A stretch of DNA of 64,000 nt. It comes from Mortierella alpina. Taxonomy: Eukaryota; Mortierellomycota; Mortierellomycetes; Mortierellales; Mortierellaceae. Shown here one piece after another: positions 60,001 to 64,000 of this stretch (its first letter is position 1; the number at the start of each line of letters is the position of its first letter). Below the pieces are notes generated by a model. That model did not search any database and had not been told where the DNA came from. It was given only the letters and a program-made list of their open reading frames with translations. The stretch lies in assembly GCA_029449245.1 (NCBI GenBank), contig JANATF010000007.1:806001-870000 (forward strand), read 5' to 3'. A program made the position numbers and the translations under genes.

Positions 60001-62234
60001 GCAACAAAATCCAGAGGATGAGAGCCAGCAAGACCCCGATGCTGAAGATCAACCTCAACAAGACCCCGGTGCCGACGATCAACCTCAGCAAGGCCTCGAG
60101 GCCGAACCTGAGGGCCAACAGCAAGTCATCGAGCCTGCGGTGGTACATCCAGTCATGGCTGTCAACCACAATCGAGTGGCAATTAATGCGGTGATGGATG
60201 TCTACCGGTCTATAGAGCACAATGGAACGGCTGCCGTTCTCCCGAGCCCACCATGCACTGTGAGAAATGTTTTCTATACAATGGTCAGTGAAATCGCCGC
60301 AGAGCTCGGTCAGTTCTACACTCGGCTAGAGTTTGAGCTGCTCTTGAAGGTAACTAACTCGAACGCCGCTCTTGCCACAAACACACAAATGCACTTGATG
60401 CATACATATGTCAAGACAGAGAGACTCACTCACATACTTTACACTTATTCCTCTTAGGTGAACGACTTTCTCAGGCGCCAGGGCAAGGAGGAACGAGAGG
60501 AGCACAGCGAGCAGAGGGACAAGATAAGCCTTTGGTTCCGCAGAAACCTCATGCTGCCAAAAGGGGAGAGATGGAAATTATACCCCCAGGCTGGCTTTCA
60601 GGAGGGCTATGTGACATTCAGCGAGTTAGGCCTACTTGAGGTGCTCTGAGCCAAAGGCGGTGAGACGACGCCACTGATGAAGATGTTCTTTGGCAACAGG
60701 GACGACATGCATGACTTGACTTTCCACCTGTTTGTGCACCACACAAATCATGCGCGTCGTACAATGCCGCTGCACGAGTACATGCGGTTGAAAGAGATGC
60801 CGCCTGAGAACTGTAAGTCTAGCCTTGACATGAAGCACTACTGTAATCTCTTATGTATATGCGATCAAAGGCTGTTGCTGACATTAATTTTCTGCGCTCT
60901 TTTTTTTGTTGCCTAGTGACCGACGGACAGAAGCGACTCCTCATCAAAAAGTTCCAAGTGACGACTGGCACCATCAGGACTAATGGTCGAGTCGTGCAGG
61001 CGATTGCCAGCAATACCAAACGCAAAGCGAAAAAGGCCGACAGCCAAGTCGCTGGTTCTGCCCTGCAGCCAGCTACCTCAGGCGAGGCGTCGGCCTCTCA
61101 GCAGACTGTTGCTCCGAAGCGCAAGTCGGTCTTGGACGACATTCCATACCTCCACAAGTGGTTGGCCGATCCTGCAAATCGCCAGAAGCACTTTCCTGTG
61201 CGTGTTGGTAATCCGACCGGTACTGGCAATGTCGCTGTCATCGGGATCGACTTGGGAGTTGTCGTTCCATGCGCTGCAGCGGCTCTCTACGCCCCCTCAC
61301 GAGACCGTGAGGTTGTCAACGCCATCGTTACCCAGCGATCGATGTACGAGTCCAGCAATCGGTTTGCTCGCAGCCTTCGACTCTCCAAGTCAAAGCCAGT
61401 CAGCTCAGACAACCTGAGTTGTGGTCTATCTGCCTCGATCCGACAGACACATGGAGCGCCAATTGAACTCCCCAGCATCAGCGAATACGAGTCTAGTATT
61501 CCTGATCGGCAGTCCCCTGAGCCCAATGATGTGGTGGAGTATGCGCTATGGCTCAAGACGCACCAACTGGCCATGCTCAGCTTTTACCAGTCGGCGGGGT
61601 TCAAACGGAAGCAGTGGGCCAACCGCCGTGCCAAGCGAGCAGACTATGAGTAGGTGCTGAACGTTGTCCTCAGAACGATCGGCACCCGGACAGGCGATGT
61701 ACAGCGGAGTCCTGGGCTGGATGTCGTTGTCGTTCTTGGCGATGGGCAGTTTGAGGGTGTCCGTGGACGAGCCTCCTTCCACGAGAAGGTCGCCGAGTTT
61801 TTGTACCAAAAGTGAGATTTCATTTTTTTTTCTATTGGCAGCTCCTCTTTTTTTTCTATTGGCTCGACCTTGACTGATATGAGACACACAATTTTCCTAT
61901 CTTACATCGTACCTGAAAGCTGACGGCTCTTGGCATCCCGGTCACCAAAGTGGATGAGTACAAGACCAGCAGCGTGTGCCCTCGCTGCGATGCTGCCGTC
62001 ACGAAGGAGATGCGCAGAGTTACCTGCACGGCCTGCAATGTGCCGATGCATAGAGATAGCGCGGGAGCGCACAATATCGCTCGCATCGGCATGGCCCAGC
62101 TCCTCCAACAACCAAGGCCGGCGTCCCTCCGACGACCCACCCAGGTCCAACCCGCAGCCCAGGCTGAAGCGGAAGATGAAGGAGACTTTGCCCAGGCTGA
62201 AGAGGAGGATGAAGGAGACTTTGGTCTCGATTAA
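57052..62234 (+). pseudogene. F3: long FEN1/XPG-like nuclease plus Fanzor (TnpB-like) gene, two in-frame stops
   Basis: Exons 57052-58673, 58803-59269, 59373-60349, 60458-60812, 60918-61811 and 61920-62234; phases match at the first four junctions. About 1,540 codons. Residues 1-290 carry FEN1/XPG motifs: MGLHGFFQFL, LDLFG (D33), ECPGESDVC (E199, D201), SVDSDLFL (D219, D221) and SRSDYAKNVPNMGLKRN (D270). Then an acidic helical region, a Lys-rich linker (58920-59230), a Gln/Asp/Glu-rich linker, the block TTGTIRTNGRVVQAIA shared with F1, RuvC-I VIGIDLGVVV (D at 61249), RuvC-II VVLGDGQFEG (61741), zinc ribbon SSVCPRCDAAV...CTACNVP and RuvC-III HRDSAGAHNIARI (D at 62054). TGA at 60647 and TAG at 61651 interrupt the frame, and the intron at 61812-61919 does not join in phase. 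TnpB/Fanzor enzymes are RNA-guided DNA nucleases; the PIN half is the unusual part. Probably recently inactivated. Confidence 0.8.
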
Positions 62235-62700
62235 GCGGCGTGAAGCGTCGCAACAATTTGTAGAATAACGGGCGTCTTCCGGCCTTCGGGCTGGGGATGC
62301 CTCTACAGTAAGTGTACATCTTTTCACCTGCGAGAGCGACGAGCGAGCGTTGAGCGACCAGCGAGCGAGCGACCTTTGCTAACATTTATTCGCTCCCATC
62401 CCTAGTTGAGGGAACCGAAAGTGACTGCTTGATTTCTGCAGTCAAAAAAATAGTAAACAGCCTGATTGTGCTTCATTCACTCCACTTTCTCTTTACACTT
62501 GCCACAACTGTTCACGGAGGCGACGCACATCGCTATAGAGACCCTCTTCACGACACTCAGCAACGTCTCTCGTACCTTCTATACCCGTGTTCTCAAGTGG
62601 ACAACAAATTCCGCTTTAATACGCCTCATTCACTCGCTAGCCGACACCAAGCTCAGGTCGCACACCTTACCCGCGGTACAAACGGGCACGAACACGAGTG
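62235..62700. other. F3 3' flank and RRP40 upstream region
   Basis: A GAGCGA/GAGCGAGC-rich segment (62330-62375) follows the F3 stop. Fanzor guide RNAs are usually encoded at or just past the 3' end of the gene, so this is where one would be expected, but no structure can be proven by eye. The open frames at 62429-62858 overlap the RRP40 leader and have no domain. Confidence 0.35.
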
Positions 62701-63660
62701 ATGACCTCAATAACCACAGACCAGGAAATGGAGCAAGCTACTGGACCCAAGATTGTACTTCCAGGAGACCTGCTACCTCCAACAGAGTCAGGCCTCCTTG
62801 CAGATGGATCCGCCGCATCCATTATCAAGCTCGGTCCAGGCTTGCATCCCATGGATGACGATACAATCACAGCAGTGAAGGCCGGAGTTCTGAAGCACTC
62901 GGAAGTCGGCAATCGCTGGTGGGTTGAGAGCAATCAGAGGCGGGTATGTAGTGCCTTAAATACTCCTGCTTCTTGAGGCTCTTTTGAGGAAGAGTTATAA
63001 TATTGTCCGAAGTCTGCTAATGAGGACACTGCTATTCTTTTTCCTGATATGTAGTACGTTGCCGCAGCGGGAGAGTCAGTGATTGGCGTTGTGGTTGGCA
63101 AGTCAGCAGAGCACTACAAGGTTGACATCGGAACGGCCCAACCAGCGCTTCTGGGCACCTTGTCGTTTGAGGGCGCCTCAAAACGCAACAAGCCCAACCA
63201 CAATGTAAGGTGTTGTCCGTGCCCTTAGTATGACCAGAATAGATCGACTCGAGCAATCTTTATTCATTATCTGCCCTGTCTCATCCCCTCTTTCATTGTA
63301 TAGATTGGAACTCTGCTCTACTGCAGAGTCTCTCTTGCCAACAAAGATATGGAGGCTGAACTCGAGTGCATGAACCCTACAACAGGAAAGGCAGATGGAT
63401 ATGGAGAGCTGAAGGCAGGATTTGTCACCAAGATTTCATTAGGTCTCGCCAGGCGGTTATTAGACCCTAAATCGCAGGTCCTCAGGCTGCTGGGTCGACA
63501 CATCCCGTTTGAGATGGCGACTGGCATGAATGGCAGGGTCTGGATCAACTCTGCAAGCCCGAAGCACACCATCCTCATCTGCAACGCCATTAAGAACTCG
63601 GAATACTTAAATTCACAGGAGTGTGCGACTATGATCAAGGATCTTGTCCAGAAAATGTAG
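62701..63660 (+). CDS. RRP40: Exosome complex component RRP40 (EXOSC3)
   Basis: Three exons, 62701-62943, 63055-63204 and 63304-63660, all phase 0, giving 249 residues. An N-terminal barrel-like segment (KIVLPGDLL) is followed by the S1 domain (RRYVAAAGESVIGVVVGKSA, YKVDIGTAQPALLGTLSFEG), the G-x-L-x-x-C-R-V segment TLLYCRVSLANKDMEAELEC, and the KH domain with the GMNGRVWI loop. This is one of the three S1/KH cap proteins of the RNA exosome, which degrades and processes RNA in nucleus and cytoplasm. Length fits the family. The ATG at 62701 is preceded closely by an upstream open frame with no conserved content. Confidence 0.92.
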
Positions 63661-63808
63661 AGACAGCCTGAAGGCTACTATTGCTACTTTGTCTGTAATT
63701 GGATAATAGAGACACCGCTCCAGTTCAACATAGACCCTTCCCCCAAACAACCACCACTGTGATGCTTTTTGTATTTATTGAAGAGCTGAGTGCCCAAGGA
63801 AATGTTGC

Positions 63809-64000
63809 TTACGACCGCTCGAACACCTTGACCCTGTCCGAAAACTTTGCCTTATTCTCTGTAGCAGTCATAGGCGATGTCGACGATGGCAGCGATGTAA
63901 GGGTGCTGTTGGTGACGGACGACGGTAACCTGCTTATATCAAGCGAGCTGCGTCTTGAAGAGCCCTGTTGATAAAACCGAGGGATTGCTCTCAGCCCTCC
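63809..64000 (-). CDS. 3' end of an unidentified gene
   Basis: The minus strand is open from the window edge to TAA (63811-63809). It reads a Ser/Thr-rich stretch (RRSSLDISRLPSSVTNSTLT) and ends KAKFSDRVKVFERS. The composition resembles a disordered C-terminal tail of a fungal protein. It converges on RRP40, with about 150 bp between stops. The gene body lies outside the window. Confidence 0.45.
   Translation of the reverse strand, partial: GGLRAIPRFYQQGSSRRSSLDISRLPSSVTNSTLTSLPSSTSPMTATENKAKFSDRVKVFERS

Noticed and set aside
52850-61653. Alternative genetic code or programmed stop readthrough, because TGA and TAG both occur in frame in the MULE and F3
   Set aside because: All three stops (also TAA in F1) appear in transposon genes only, while host genes (PAN2, RRP40, VMA1) end normally with standard codons. 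Ordinary decay is simpler.
62429-62858. Separate small gene upstream of RRP40
   Set aside because: The frames overlap the RRP40 first exon in the wrong frame and show no conserved content.

Overview
The window is nuclear DNA of a filamentous fungus. Genes are split by short GT-AG introns, intergenic gaps are small, and the host genes are standard fungal ones: PAN2, V-ATPase subunit A, a Clr4-type H3K9 methyltransferase, RRP40, an MME1-like carrier and mitochondrial GatB. Moderate GC content, abundant Helitrons and Fanzor-type genes suggest an early-diverging lineage (Mucoromycota sensu lato, perhaps Mortierellaceae). That placement is inference.

Left part (1-22.4 kb): a partial gatB gene (minus), a universal-stress-domain protein, PAN2 with a glutamine-rich tail, and an ABCC/MRP-type transporter. 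These are followed by a Crypton/Ndc10-like remnant, a decayed Fanzor-type gene (F1) and V-ATPase subunit A (minus). From 22.4 to 27.05 kb lies gene-free repeat DNA: diverged direct repeats, a minisatellite with a period of about 70 bp, and a palindromic MITE-like element. An initiator tRNA-Met gene follows, then LINE fragments.

Middle (28.4-33.5 kb): a chromodomain-SET methyltransferase gene (minus), a mitochondrial carrier gene (plus) and a second Fanzor-type coding region (F2, minus). From 33.78 to 51.99 kb there is an unbroken head-to-tail array of Helitrons from two families, called A and B here. Two members (B1 and A1) encode apparently intact Rep-PIF1 proteins of about 1,850 and 1,744 residues. 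The others are short, truncated or chimeric copies. Each element begins at the base after the previous one ends, except for 4 bp between the leftmost fragment and B1.

Right part (52-64 kb): a damaged MULE transposase gene with a SWIM zinc finger (minus), a fragment of a ubiquitin-specific protease gene, and a very long Fanzor-type gene (F3). These are followed by RRP40 and the 3' end of an unidentified minus-strand gene.

The most unusual content is the set of three Fanzor-type (TnpB-like, RuvC plus zinc ribbon) loci. In F1 and F3 the RuvC half is preceded, in the same gene, by a domain with the acidic motifs of a FEN1/XPG (PIN-fold) structure-specific nuclease. The sharing of this order by two divergent copies argues that it is an ancestral architecture and not a chance fusion. 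Both copies carry in-frame stops, so neither can be assumed active.
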